Program-made: the position numbers and the translations under genes
Part shown: positions 15,047 to 22,712 of the stretch, in pieces
How positions within the stretch are numbered: the first letter of the stretch is position 1
Layout of the letters: the number at the start of each line of letters is the position of its first letter
Assembly: GCA_021845645.1 (NCBI GenBank)
Contig: JAJZVM010000057.1
Location: 1-23,783, forward strand
Direction: 5' to 3'
DNA: 23,783 nucleotides
Source of the DNA: Bacillota bacterium
Lineage (GTDB): Bacteria > Bacillota_E > JAJZYS01 > JAJYTV01
The notes under the pieces: generated by a model
Seen by the model: the letters and a program-made list of their open reading frames with translations, nothing else
Told to the model about the DNA's origin: nothing
The model's database searches: none

Positions 15047-16414
15047 TCACAGCGCGGCGGTCGGAGGTCCGTCCACCGCTTGCGAACGTGCGGCCTCTTC
15101 TTCCGGCGGTCCGAATCGCCCAGTCCTCGGGCCGTGGCCATGATTCTGCCAGGCAGGCCTTCCCTGCCTCCCCTTGGGCAGGAGAGCCTCGAACTCGTCG
15201 CGGTACTTCCGGATGAAGCTGCGCACCGGCTGCACCGACGCATCGCCGAGACCGCAGATCGTCCGACCCTCAATGTTGTCCCCGACCCGCAGCAGCAACT
15301 CGAGGTCGTCAGGTCTGCCCTCTCCTGCGAGAAGGCGCCGCAGCACCCAGGCCATCCAGCCGGTTCCCTCCCGGCATGGCGTGCACTCTCCGCAGGACTC
15401 GTGCGCGTAGAATTCCGCTATGCGCAGCAGGGCGGCCGGCATCGACATTCCTTCGTCGAACACGATCATGCCGCCGCTGCCGAGCATCGTGCCCGCCGCC
15501 TGCATGGACTCGTAGTCGATCGTGAGAGGGGCCGCCTCGTCGGCGGTGAGGATAGGAACCGACGTGCCGCCGGGGATGACGCCTTTGAGACCCCGTCCCT
15601 TCCGCACACCACCGGCCTCGCGCCGGAGGAACTCCGTCAGGGGATAGCCCATCTCCACCTCGTATACGCCAGGCCGCTCGACGGCGCCGCTGACGCTGAC
15701 AAGCTTCGTGCCCGCGCTCTCTTTGGTGCCGAGGTCCTTGAACGCCTCTGCACCTTCCGCCATGATGCGCGCGGCGCAGGCGAGCGTCTCGACGTTGTTG
15801 ACCACCGTCGGCTCCTGGGCAAATCCGTGAACCGCCGGGAACGGCGGCCTTACCCGCGGGTAGGCGCGCCTTCCCTCCAGGGACTGGATGAGCCCTGTCT
15901 CTTCGCCGCAGATGTACGCGCCGGCCCCAAGCTGGATCGTGACGCGCAGGTCGTAGCCGGAGTTCAGGCAGTTCGGGCCGATGATATTGGCGTCGACAGC
16001 CTCCTGGAGCGCCCTCCCTAGCGTCTCGGCAACCGACGCGTACTCGCCGCGCATGTAGATATAGGCGCGGTGCGCGCCTATCGCGTACGCGGCGATCGCC
16101 ACGCCCTCCAGCACCAGATGTGGGTCCCGCTCGAGGAGGTAATGGTCCTTGAACGTCCCAGGCTCGCTCTCGTCCGCGTTGCAGAGAAGATAGACGGGCT
16201 GGCCCTCCGCCGCATGGATGAAGGACCACTTGCGTCCGGTCGGGAAGCCGGCACCACCGCGCCCCCTGAGACCCGACGCCTCGACTTCCGCCACCACTTC
16301 ATGCGGCGGCAGGCTGAGCGCCTGCTTGAGGCCAAGGTAGGCTCCAGCGCGTAGGGCCGTCTGAAGCTCCCGCTGGGCGGGATCTCCGACGTTGCGCGTC
16401 AGCATCTGCGCCAT
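15047..16414 (-). CDS. nuoF: NADH-quinone oxidoreductase subunit F, NADH and FMN binding
   Basis: NuoF oxidises NADH, holds FMN and cluster N3, and starts electron flow in complex I. The 455-aa product has the NADH/FMN-binding glycine loop RGRGGAGFPTGRKW (about 50-63), NADESEPGTFKD (79-90), GAGAYICGEETGL (163-175) and the N3 ligands C341, C344, C347 (SCGECTPC) with C387 (TICGLGD). The ATG at 16414 has GGAG 8 nt upstream and follows the nuoE stop by 12 nt. The last 35 or so residues form a Pro/Gly/charged tail beyond the usual family end, which may be disordered. Confidence 0.97.
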   Translation of the reverse strand: MAQMLTRNVGDPAQRELQTALRAGAYLGLKQALSLPPHEVVAEVEASGLRGRGGAGFPTGRKWSFIHAAEGQPVYLLCNADESEPGTFKDHYLLERDPHLVLEGVAIAAYAIGAHRAYIYMRGEYASVAETLGRALQEAVDANIIGPNCLNSGYDLRVTIQLGAGAYICGEETGLIQSLEGRRAYPRVRPPFPAVHGFAQEPTVVNNVETLACAARIMAEGAEAFKDLGTKESAGTKLVSVSGAVERPGVYEVEMGYPLTEFLRREAGGVRKGRGLKGVIPGGTSVPILTADEAAPLTIDYESMQAAGTMLGSGGMIVFDEGMSMPAALLRIAEFYAHESCGECTPCREGTGWMAWVLRRLLAGEGRPDDLELLLRVGDNIEGRTICGLGDASVQPVRSFIRKYRDEFEALLPKGRQGRPAWQNHGHGPRTGRFGPPEEEAARSQAVDGPPTAAL

Positions 16415-16426
16415 GCCAACATCTCC

Positions 16427-16885
16427 TCAGATCCCTGTCAGGGCGTTGAGCGCCGCAGATTCCACGGGGCCGACGAACCGGTCGTCCACCATGGCTGCCG
16501 GCGCGTGGTCGCAGTCGCCGATGCACTCGACGAGCCTGATGGTGAACCTCCCGTCCACGGTGGTCTCGCCGGGTGAGGCGCCAAGGAGGCCGCAGATCTG
16601 CGAGCTCGCGTCGTCGGCGCCGCAGAGGTAACAGGAGATGCCGCGGCACAGACTCAGGACATGATGGCCGGTCGGAGTCTCCGTGATCTGGTCGTAGAAG
16701 CGCGCCACGCCCTGGACGACCGCAGGGCTGAGGCCGAGAAGCTCAGCGATGTACCTGATCTCCTCGGGCCCCACCTGGCGACGTTCACGCTGCGTCACGC
16801 GCAATGCCGTGAGCAAGGCGTGGCGGGCCGAGTCCTCCTCCGCCCTGGCGGCATCGATTTCTCGCAATGCATCCCTCGACAGCAT
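16427..16885 (-). CDS. nuoE: NADH-quinone oxidoreductase subunit E
   Basis: NuoE is the thioredoxin-fold partner of NuoF and binds the [2Fe-2S] cluster N1a. The 152-aa product has the expected ligands C80-x4-C85 (CRGISC) and C121-x3-C125 (CIGDC), and the helical lead-in YIAELLGLSPAVVQGVARFY typical of the family. The ATG at 16885 lies 2 nt after the nuoBCD stop, so the two genes are probably translationally coupled; no strong ribosome binding site is visible. It is followed by nuoF after 12 nt. Confidence 0.96.
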   Translation of the reverse strand: MLSRDALREIDAARAEEDSARHALLTALRVTQRERRQVGPEEIRYIAELLGLSPAVVQGVARFYDQITETPTGHHVLSLCRGISCYLCGADDASSQICGLLGASPGETTVDGRFTIRLVECIGDCDHAPAAMVDDRFVGPVESAALNALTGI

Positions 16886-16887
16886 GG

Positions 16888-19155
16888 CTATCGCTCGCTT
16901 TCACCCGCGATGATGTTGAGGCTGCCTAGGGTGGCAACCACATCGGCGGGGTTCATGCCACGGATCATCCGGGGGAAGGCCTGGTAGATGGCGAAGGAGG
17001 GCGGCCGAACCTTGACGCGGTACGGCCGCTCGCCGCCATCGCTGACGATGTAGAAGCCGAGCTCGCCGTTGGCCGCCTCGCTGTAGCCGTATACCTCGCC
17101 CACCGGTGGGCGGATGCCATGCATGATCAGCTTGAAGTGGTCCATCATGTCCTCGATGTTGGTGTAGACGCCGTGCTTCGGCGGCAGGGCGACAAGGCCG
17201 TCGTCGACGATCACCGGCCCGTCGGGCAGGCTCTGGAGAGCCTGCCGCACGATGCGCAGGCTCTGGCGCATCTCCTCCAGACGTACGAGGTATCGGTCGT
17301 AGACATCACCCTGGCTGCCGATAGGGATGTCGAACTCGAACTCGTCGTAGTGGTAGTAGGGATGCGCTCTGCGTACGTCGTACGGCTCACCGCTCGCGCG
17401 CAGGCAGGGACCCGTGAAGCCGTACGCGACGGCATCCTCGCGCGAGATGCTGCCGACGCCCCGCATGCGGTCGCGGGCCAGGGCATTGTGGGTGATCATG
17501 CGGTCCGTGTCGCGCAGCACCGGCGGCACGTGCTCGAGGATCCTCCCGACGCGCTCCTTGAAGTCCTGCGGCACGTCCTCGGTGAAGCCGCCGATGCGCA
17601 CGAAGCTCACCATCATGCGCGCGCCGGAGCACTCCTCCAGGAGGTCGTAAATCTCCTCGCGGATGTTCCAGAGGTAGAAGAAGCTGCTGATGAGCCCCAT
17701 GTCCATGAGGTTCGTGCCGATGCAGACGGCATGGTCCATGATGCGGCTCAGTTCGCTCAGGATGACGCGCAGGTATTGCGCGCGCTCGGGGATGCTTAGG
17801 CCCATCAGCTTCTCGACCGCCATGGCGAAGCCGGAGCTGTTCATGAAGCTCGAACAGTAGTTGAGGCGGTCGCAGTACGGGATCATGTTGTGGTAGGTGT
17901 GCGTCTCGGCCATCTTCTCGAAGTTGCGGTGCAGGTAGCCAAGCTCCACGTCCGCCTCGCGCACCTTCTCGCCGTCGATTCTGGCGACGATACGAAAGGT
18001 GCCGTGTGTCGCGGGGTGCGACGGACCAATGTTCAGGATGGTCGGGTGCTGGACGATCTCGAGGTCCCTCTCCCCGACCGGCGACCTCTCCGCGATCGGC
18101 AGCGTCGCCGCCTGGAAGAAGGGCTGGCGCAGGCCCGGCGGGTAGTCGCGGCGCATCGGATGGATGTTGCCGAAGCCGTCGTGCGTGAGGATGCGCCTGA
18201 GATCCGGATGGCCGCGGAACCGGATGCCGTAGAGGTCGTAGGCCTCGCGTTCGAACCAGCCGGCGGCCTGCCACACGGAAGTCACGCTCTCCACGGTCGG
18301 GTCGTCCTCAGGGACCGCCACCTCGAGCCGGATCCTGTGGCCTGTGGCGAGGGAGTAGAGGTGGTACACGACATCGAAGCGCGGCACGCGGGTGAGGTAG
18401 TCGACGCCGCAGATGTCGAGGAGCATGTCGTACTTGAGTACCGGGTCCTGGCGCAGCAGGTTTGCCGCGCCCTGCAGCGCCGCGCGGTCGAGGCGCACGG
18501 TCAGGTCGCCGCGGAAGGCGCGGGTGCCCTGCACGGCCTGGCCGAACGCCGCGCGCAGTCGCCGGACCGCCACCTCGTCGACCTCGGCCGACGAGGTGGC
18601 GTAGGCGACAAGGGCGGGATCGGGCGGCGCAAGCGTCGTGACCGACGCGTCGTCCGTGCGGGGATGCGGCGGCCGCTCGTTCGCACCACGCCGGAAGGTG
18701 CCGTCCAGGATCCCCTGCTGCAGGTTCATGATGGCGTGCAGCACGGCTTCCGGCGTCGGCGGGCAGCCCGGAATGTAGACATCCACGGGGAGGAACTCAT
18801 CGATCCCCTGGGCCACGTGGTAGGAACGGTAAAATCCGCCTGATACCGTACACGCGCCCATCGCGATCACCCATTTGGGATCGGCGATCTGCTCGTAGAT
18901 ATTCTTCAGGACCGGGACCATCTTATCGGTGATCGTGCCCATCACGAGCAGCAGGTCGGATTGCCGGGGGCTGAATCGCAATACCTCCGAGCCGAAGCGG
19001 GCGATGTCGTAGCGGGAGGAGCCGACAGCCATGAACTCGATGGCGCAGCACGCAGTGCCGAATGGCAGCGGCCACACGGATCCGCTTTCGGCCCAGCGCG
19101 CCAGCGCGTCGAGTTTCGTCGTGATGAAATCCCTGGGTGTTGCGTCGACTGACAT
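16888..19155 (-). CDS. nuoBCD: Fused NADH-quinone oxidoreductase subunits B, C and D
   Basis: One uninterrupted 755-codon frame encodes three peripheral-arm subunits of complex I that carry the last cluster (N2) and form the quinone site. Residues about 1-155 are NuoB, with N2 ligands C36, C37, C102 and C131 at the same spacing as E. coli NuoB. Residues about 156-195 form a Pro/Ala/Asp-rich linker. Residues about 195-345 are NuoC ([20 protein letters not shown]). Residues about 365-755 are NuoD ([45 protein letters not shown] end). The ATG at 19155 is chosen because GGGAGGT lies 6 nt upstream; a longer start at 19191 adds twelve non-family residues. NuoCD fusions are common; joining B as well is unusual. 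It heads the cluster. Confidence 0.95.
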   Translation of the reverse strand: MSVDATPRDFITTKLDALARWAESGSVWPLPFGTACCAIEFMAVGSSRYDIARFGSEVLRFSPRQSDLLLVMGTITDKMVPVLKNIYEQIADPKWVIAMGACTVSGGFYRSYHVAQGIDEFLPVDVYIPGCPPTPEAVLHAIMNLQQGILDGTFRRGANERPPHPRTDDASVTTLAPPDPALVAYATSSAEVDEVAVRRLRAAFGQAVQGTRAFRGDLTVRLDRAALQGAANLLRQDPVLKYDMLLDICGVDYLTRVPRFDVVYHLYSLATGHRIRLEVAVPEDDPTVESVTSVWQAAGWFEREAYDLYGIRFRGHPDLRRILTHDGFGNIHPMRRDYPPGLRQPFFQAATLPIAERSPVGERDLEIVQHPTILNIGPSHPATHGTFRIVARIDGEKVREADVELGYLHRNFEKMAETHTYHNMIPYCDRLNYCSSFMNSSGFAMAVEKLMGLSIPERAQYLRVILSELSRIMDHAVCIGTNLMDMGLISSFFYLWNIREEIYDLLEECSGARMMVSFVRIGGFTEDVPQDFKERVGRILEHVPPVLRDTDRMITHNALARDRMRGVGSISREDAVAYGFTGPCLRASGEPYDVRRAHPYYHYDEFEFDIPIGSQGDVYDRYLVRLEEMRQSLRIVRQALQSLPDGPVIVDDGLVALPPKHGVYTNIEDMMDHFKLIMHGIRPPVGEVYGYSEAANGELGFYIVSDGGERPYRVKVRPPSFAIYQAFPRMIRGMNPADVVATLGSLNIIAGESER

Positions 19156-19204
19156 GCATACACCTCCCGTGGGAGCGTTCACCATAGCCATGGCAAGTCC
19201 TTTA

Positions 19205-19222
19205 TTGTGACATTGATCGCCA
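19205..19222 (+). promoter_or_regulatory. Degenerate Rex/CRP-like element in the nuoBCD leader
   Basis: TTGTGA-CATTGA-TCGCCA is a good left half of a Rex or CRP-family site with a four-of-six right half. Rex senses NADH/NAD ratio and controls nuo operons in actinobacteria, so the site fits the gene, but the match is partial and its position just downstream of the proposed start site is the only support. Confidence 0.2.
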
Positions 19223-19272
19223 AGACGCGTCTTATATCACACTGTGCTGGAGCATTTACGCGTAGACGCGTC
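19222..19272 (-). promoter_or_regulatory. Extended -10 promoter and ACGCGT palindromes upstream of nuoBCD
   Basis: On the minus strand TGATATAAG reads as an extended -10 (TG-n-TATAAG, hexamer at 19236-19231); the -35 region 17 nt upstream is poor. A perfect 12-bp palindrome AAGACGCGTCTT (19222-19233) overlaps the -10 and the expected start site. Upstream lie two abutting 8-bp palindromes, TACGCGTA (19257-19264) and GACGCGTC (19265-19272), the latter centred 41 bp from the first. The repeated core suggests binding of one regulator at several positions. The regulator is unknown. Confidence 0.45.
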
Positions 19273-19656
19273 GGGAGGAGCCGACAGCCGCCGGTACGGT
19301 GTAGGCGCTTACGGTCTGGGAAACAGACAGGCAACGAATTGTTCGCGGTAATTGAGATCGACGACAGACGGACGCGCTAGGGCACTGCTGCCGCCAAGTT
19401 CCGCAATCCGTGAGGCGTAACTGGCTCGTACCTTGCAGGCCCTGCATGTGCCACGCCCGTGCAAACGACCCGAACTTATCGCCCTGCGCACCTAGCGGTC
19501 ATCGAATACCCGTAACTAGGTTGGGGTTACAGGAGGTACCAAGTTCTGCCGTGCGGCTGTAAGGTTGGTCCAACTCCGCAGTAATGGGAGGTGTGATCGG
19601 AGAGGGTCGCCAGCACTCGTACGAACCGACAGTCTGAAGATTCGGAGGGACGCAGT
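19273..19656. other. Intergenic region before the secreted-protein gene
   Basis: This 384-bp stretch lies between the divergent nuo cluster and the accessory genes. Short open frames on the minus strand here have no ribosome binding sites or recognisable products. It holds short inverted repeats: TGCAGG-C-CCTGCA (19434-19446), GTAAC (19512-19516) with GTTAC (19526-19530), and GTTGG-T-CCAAC (19564-19574). A GGAGG at 19532 has no usable start codon after it. I see no convincing sigma70 promoter. Confidence 0.4.
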
Positions 19657-20238
19657 ATGCGTAGATTCGTTCCCGCGCTCCTGGCGGCTGTTGTCGTGAC
19701 GTTTGGCCTTGCTACAGGCGCATCGGCCGCCAGCAGCCAGTCTGTTAGACCGCTTCCTAGCCCGCTTACCGTCACCTGTCCTCCAGGCAACGATTGCGGA
19801 GGTTCAGGCGGTGCCTATCAGGCTAACCTGAATCCTGGAACTTGGACAGAGTCCTACAGCTTTGGGGCGACGGACCCTTACACTTACTCGTTTACCGGCT
19901 CCTGGACCATCAAGGTTAACAGTTCAACGTCTGTCACCTACGAGACCATTAGCGGCTCCAACGCCAAATCGAACGACCAGTATGCGGCGTGGGGGCCCGT
20001 GTGGATTACCGACAACGAGGGCAACGACGGTTACGTAACTGAGCCAGACACCTGCGGCCCGTTTAAGGACTTTCCCTCGTTCAGTTGGTCACCGAACGTG
20101 ACCGAGAACGATGGGATCACACCGTACCAGTCAAACATTATGGTCTACCAGCCCGTTGACTCGATGGACAACTGCCCTGCGCCCGATGATCCCGCTGTCT
20201 ACCCGTCTAGCGACTACTTCTTGATCTTCCCTCAGTGA
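19657..20238 (+). CDS. Secreted protein of unknown function
   Basis: I do not recognise the family. The 193-aa product begins with a clear signal peptide: MRR, a hydrophobic core to about residue 20, and a cleavage site after GASA (residue 24). The mature part is acidic and rich in Ser, Thr, Tyr, Trp, Gly and Pro, and has four Cys (41, 47, 133, 173) that could form two disulfides outside the cell. A run of alternating polar and aromatic residues (SYSFGATDPYTYSFTGSW, about 66-83) suggests a beta-sandwich fold. The ATG at 19657 has GGAGGG 7 nt upstream. The stop overlaps the next gene's start as GTGA. GC content is visibly lower than in the nar and nuo genes. Together with the next gene it looks like a two-gene envelope unit. 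Confidence 0.75.
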   Translation: MRRFVPALLAAVVVTFGLATGASAASSQSVRPLPSPLTVTCPPGNDCGGSGGAYQANLNPGTWTESYSFGATDPYTYSFTGSWTIKVNSSTSVTYETISGSNAKSNDQYAAWGPVWITDNEGNDGYVTEPDTCGPFKDFPSFSWSPNVTENDGITPYQSNIMVYQPVDSMDNCPAPDDPAVYPSSDYFLIFPQ

Positions 20239-20771
20239 ACCGCGTCGCCTTCGTTGGACTCGTTACTTCCGCTCTCGTCGTCGCCGGATGCGGCACCCAT
20301 GCTGCTACTACGTCCAAGCGACCGACCGTACGGCAGGCAATAGCGGAGGCTCAACGAAGGGCTTCATTTCGCATTGTGGTGCCAACCTGGGTACCACCGG
20401 GTATGCGGTTGAAGTGGATCCAAGTGGGTCACCTTGCTTCGACTGAGAAGAGTCGCGTCGCCCAACGGCGCATGGCCCAGGTGACCCTTGGCTATGACGG
20501 CAAGTACAACGGCAAGTCGCGGGCGTTTTCGATCACCGAACAGAGAATACGTCTACAGATCGAACCCCATCGACTCGTACGCTTCGACGGACTTACGATG
20601 CAGGTGGGTCCCATGAATCAGTTCGGGGCTAGTTCTTGCCTGTGGGAAGCGCCGTACGGTGTGGCGTTCTTCACCTTAGGAGGGGAGCAAATGCCTACTA
20701 CCGTCCTAATGCGGGTAGACGCCAGCATCGCTCATGTCGCTTTACGTCGAATGCAGAAGGCAACGAACTAG
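20235..20771 (+). CDS. Putative lipoprotein with a DUF4367-like domain
   Basis: A 178-aa product with a lipoprotein signal: hydrophobic segment followed by VVAGC, placing the lipidated Cys at residue 19. The following region has FRIVVPTWVPPGMRLKWIQV and then VTLGYDGKYNGK with a later SITEQR, and near the end LWEAPYGVAFFTLGG. This order resembles DUF4367, an extracytoplasmic domain found in Bacillota proteins, often near anti-sigma factors; the resemblance is by motif pattern only. The GTG start at 20235 overlaps the upstream gene's stop by 4 nt, so translation is probably coupled. It ends before a strong terminator. Function is unknown; an outer-face envelope role is inferred. Confidence 0.72.
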   Translation: MNRVAFVGLVTSALVVAGCGTHAATTSKRPTVRQAIAEAQRRASFRIVVPTWVPPGMRLKWIQVGHLASTEKSRVAQRRMAQVTLGYDGKYNGKSRAFSITEQRIRLQIEPHRLVRFDGLTMQVGPMNQFGASSCLWEAPYGVAFFTLGGEQMPTTVLMRVDASIAHVALRRMQKATN

Positions 20772-20782
20772 GTGATGTAGAT

Positions 20783-20818
20783 GCCCTGGGGAGAGTGGTG
20801 GTGACTCATCCCCAGGGC
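20783..20818 (+). terminator. Terminator after the secreted protein/lipoprotein pair
   Basis: GCCCTGGGGA (20783-20792) pairs perfectly with TCCCCAGGGC (20809-20818); inside, GAGT (20793-20796) can also pair with ACTC (20804-20807) across a single bulged A. The stem starts 11 bp after the lipoprotein stop and is followed by CTGTTT, a weak T-tract. This is the best intrinsic terminator in the window. Confidence 0.75.
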
Positions 20819-21001
20819 CTGTTTCGGTGTCCTTTGAGCCTGTTTGGCGAAGCAACATGGCTGTTCGATCGCCCTTGCATATCCTAGGTAGTCTGTTGCG
20901 GGATCACAAGCCGTGCTCCGACGGTTACCGCGATTGCACAACAAGTCTCTTGGTTCCCCGCGGCAGCGTTCGAAGTATCCTGTTTCTTGGGGGGATCTCT
21001 G

Positions 21002-21649
21002 TTGAGACTATCTACGATCCTACTGGGTGCGTTTGCGGCGGTGCTCTTGGCTGGATGTGCGGCAAGCACAACTAGCCCTTCCTCATCGCCGTCACTCCCA
21101 GTATGGCTCGAGAGAAGTGCCTCGGCTCCGAAGCGCATGGCGTCCGTCCCGGCGTCGCTCGGGCTGCTTGCGCCGAGGGTGGCCCACTACCAGTGCATGG
21201 GCGGCTACCAGCCTGCTGCCCGTGTGAAGATCACGCCACTGACGCCACCATCCGAACAGGAGTTACCATTCTGGCAATTCGGAATCACCTGCGTGCCGCC
21301 GAAGCTCATGTCCGACCTCACGAAAGGCGCGATGCTGCCTGGTGTCGTCGGTATCACCGAACTGCCAACGGCGCAAAGCTCCCTGCTTGGTGCGATCCAT
21401 TTCCTGACCACCGCCAGCCAGCTGAGGGTCAGCTCGACTCGCAATCTCACCATCGGCTTGGGGCAGATCCGCTGGGCTCAGGGAAACAAAGGCAAGTTCA
21501 ATCTGGTTTGGTTCATCGGCGGGAAGACGACGTACAAAGGTGTCGACAGGACGTACCACAGGAGAGTGCTCGTGTATCTAACGGGACGTGCGGTCTCGGT
21601 GGCGACACTGGAGAAGTTCGCGAGGAGCATGCAGCCTCTCGTCCGCTGA
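21002..21649 (+). CDS. Putative lipoprotein of unknown function
   Basis: A 215-aa product with a lipoprotein signal peptide ending in VLLAGC (Cys at residue 20), a Ser/Thr/Pro-rich tether (about 21-34) and a globular part with two further Cys (66 and 98). I do not recognise the domain. The N-terminal half includes VAHYQCMGGYQP and FWQFGITCVPPK, and the C-terminal half alternates basic and hydrophobic stretches (FNLVWFIGGKTTYKGVDR). TTG at 21002 is preferred, because a run of six G lies 7 nt upstream; a TTG at 20987 would put that run inside the gene. It stands alone after the terminator of the preceding pair and before a mobile element. Its size and topology parallel the other lipoprotein, but I see no clear sequence relation. 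Confidence 0.7.
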   Translation: MRLSTILLGAFAAVLLAGCAASTTSPSSSPSLPVWLERSASAPKRMASVPASLGLLAPRVAHYQCMGGYQPAARVKITPLTPPSEQELPFWQFGITCVPPKLMSDLTKGAMLPGVVGITELPTAQSSLLGAIHFLTTASQLRVSSTRNLTIGLGQIRWAQGNKGKFNLVWFIGGKTTYKGVDRTYHRRVLVYLTGRAVSVATLEKFARSMQPLVR

Positions 21650-22003
21650 GCCGGGCCGAGGTGTAGGTCTCATAGGACGACCGTAACTCTCCAATGGTGA
21701 TGGACTGGTCCTTCCCCACTGGAGCCGGAGTTCGACCCTTTGGCTTTGCACCGTCGGTTGTCACCAGGTTTGTGTGAGCAGGGTGAACTAGGCCGTCATC
21801 ACACGAATCACACGCAAGCAGGGACCCATGGGTATAACCATCCTACTCGTACCGCCGGTATTGCTCGCGATCGCCGCAGCCATCTCCAACGGAGCTGCAC
21901 TACCATCCGAGGCTAGCCTGTGTGTACAACCACCATCTCACGTTCCTGGGCTGACAAAGGACGAGTAAGCCAGCGGCGACAGGTGGCGCTGGAAGGAGAA
22001 TTT
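21650..22003 (+). other. Intergenic stretch with a possible small ORF and repeats
   Basis: Between the lipoprotein gene and the mobile element there is no firmly supported gene. An imperfect inverted repeat, TTTGTGTGA (21769-21777) with TCACACGAA (21799-21807), is followed by a tandem copy of ATCACACG (21798-21805 and 21807-21814). No clear terminator follows the lipoprotein gene. Confidence 0.4.
21828..21968 (+). CDS. Possible 46-aa secretory-type small ORF, doubtful
   Basis: The ORF begins MGITILLVPPVLLAIAAAIS, a signal-peptide or membrane-segment-like N-terminus, then continues with a polar Pro-rich tail carrying one Cys (32) and stops at 21966-21968. The ribosome binding site is weak (CAGGGA 4 nt upstream). 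It could be a genuine small membrane peptide, the remains of a secreted protein gene cut by the neighbouring insertion sequence, or chance. Confidence 0.25.
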   Translation: MGITILLVPPVLLAIAAAISNGAALPSEASLCVQPPSHVPGLTKDE

Positions 22004-22035
22004 GGGGCGGACCTGCTCGCAACAGGTCCGCCCCA
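22003..22035. terminator. Perfect hairpin upstream of the transposon genes
   Basis: TGGGGCGGACCTG (22003-22015) and CAGGTCCGCCCCA (22023-22035) form a perfect 13-bp stem with a 7-nt loop, 44 bp before the proposed start of the DUF6431 gene. It may block transcription entering the mobile element or end the transcript of the upstream lipoprotein gene. No T-tract follows. Confidence 0.5.
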
Positions 22036-22078
22036 TCGATCACCCGACATCATTATCGTAGACGGTACTCGCCCTGCT

Positions 22079-22666
22079 GTGAAGGTGGGCGAGCAGATTC
22101 GTGACGTGGACAGCGAGTCGGTTCTGATATGGCTCGGGCGGCGTTGCCCAGGATGCGATGCAGCAGGGCTGATCGGACACGGCCGGCCATGGCGGACGTG
22201 CCAGGAGCGGCCGGCTGGCGGACGGCAGCAGCGGGCACGGGTGCGGATAGCGCGTTTGCGCTGCACCGCCTGCGGGGAGACGCATACGGTGCTGCCGCCG
22301 GAGCTCGGGCCGTACAAGCGCTACCGGCTGGAGGTTCTGGAGCGTGCCTGTGCTGCCGCGAGTGCAGCCAAGGCCAGGATCTCAGCCCAGTTGGACGGCA
22401 TCAGCCCAGAGCGCATCGCCACATGGCTCGCGCTGTGGCAGGCCATGGCACACGACCTCATCCGCTTCGTCGAGCTTCTGCTGCTCGCGGATCCGCTGGG
22501 CCGGCGGCCCGTGCTCACGCCGGGCATGCCTGACATCGCCTACCTGCGCCAGCTGCTCGGGCTCTCGCAGGATCTCTGCGTGTTCACGGAGCTCAATCGG
22601 CTGCTCTGGGCAGCGAAGGGTGTGAACAAGCCGAAACTGCTCCTCTCGCCCACGGGGTTCCGATAG
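22079..22666 (+). CDS. DUF6431-type zinc-ribbon protein associated with a transposase
   Basis: The product has two Cys pairs, CPGC (C23, C26) and CTAC (C62, C65), likely one zinc ribbon, followed by HTVLPPELGPYKRYRLEVLE and a helical C-terminus. This layout matches the DUF6431 proteins encoded just upstream of integrase-core transposases in many high-GC Gram-positive bacteria. It probably binds DNA or assists transposition; no catalytic residues are seen. The start is uncertain: the frame is open from 21920, but the region before 22036 is a hairpin and not protein-like, so I use the GTG at 22079; GTG at 22106 is an alternative and neither has a strong ribosome binding site. It precedes the transposase gene by 46 nt. 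Confidence 0.75.
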   Translation: MKVGEQIRDVDSESVLIWLGRRCPGCDAAGLIGHGRPWRTCQERPAGGRQQRARVRIARLRCTACGETHTVLPPELGPYKRYRLEVLERACAAASAAKARISAQLDGISPERIATWLALWQAMAHDLIRFVELLLLADPLGRRPVLTPGMPDIAYLRQLLGLSQDLCVFTELNRLLWAAKGVNKPKLLLSPTGFR

Positions 22667-22712
22667 GGCAGCCCGCCGCCGAAGGCCAAGCCTGCGGCTG
22701 GAGGTGGCGGGA

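Noticed and set aside
19256..19491. Short minus-strand frames upstream of the nuo promoter region
   Set aside because: Each is about 60 codons, without ribosome binding sites or hydrophobic or motif content, and they overlap one another.
20827..21138. Short frames on both strands between the two lipoprotein genes
   Set aside because: No ribosome binding site and no conserved pattern; they overlap the terminator downstream region and the start of the next lipoprotein gene in other frames.
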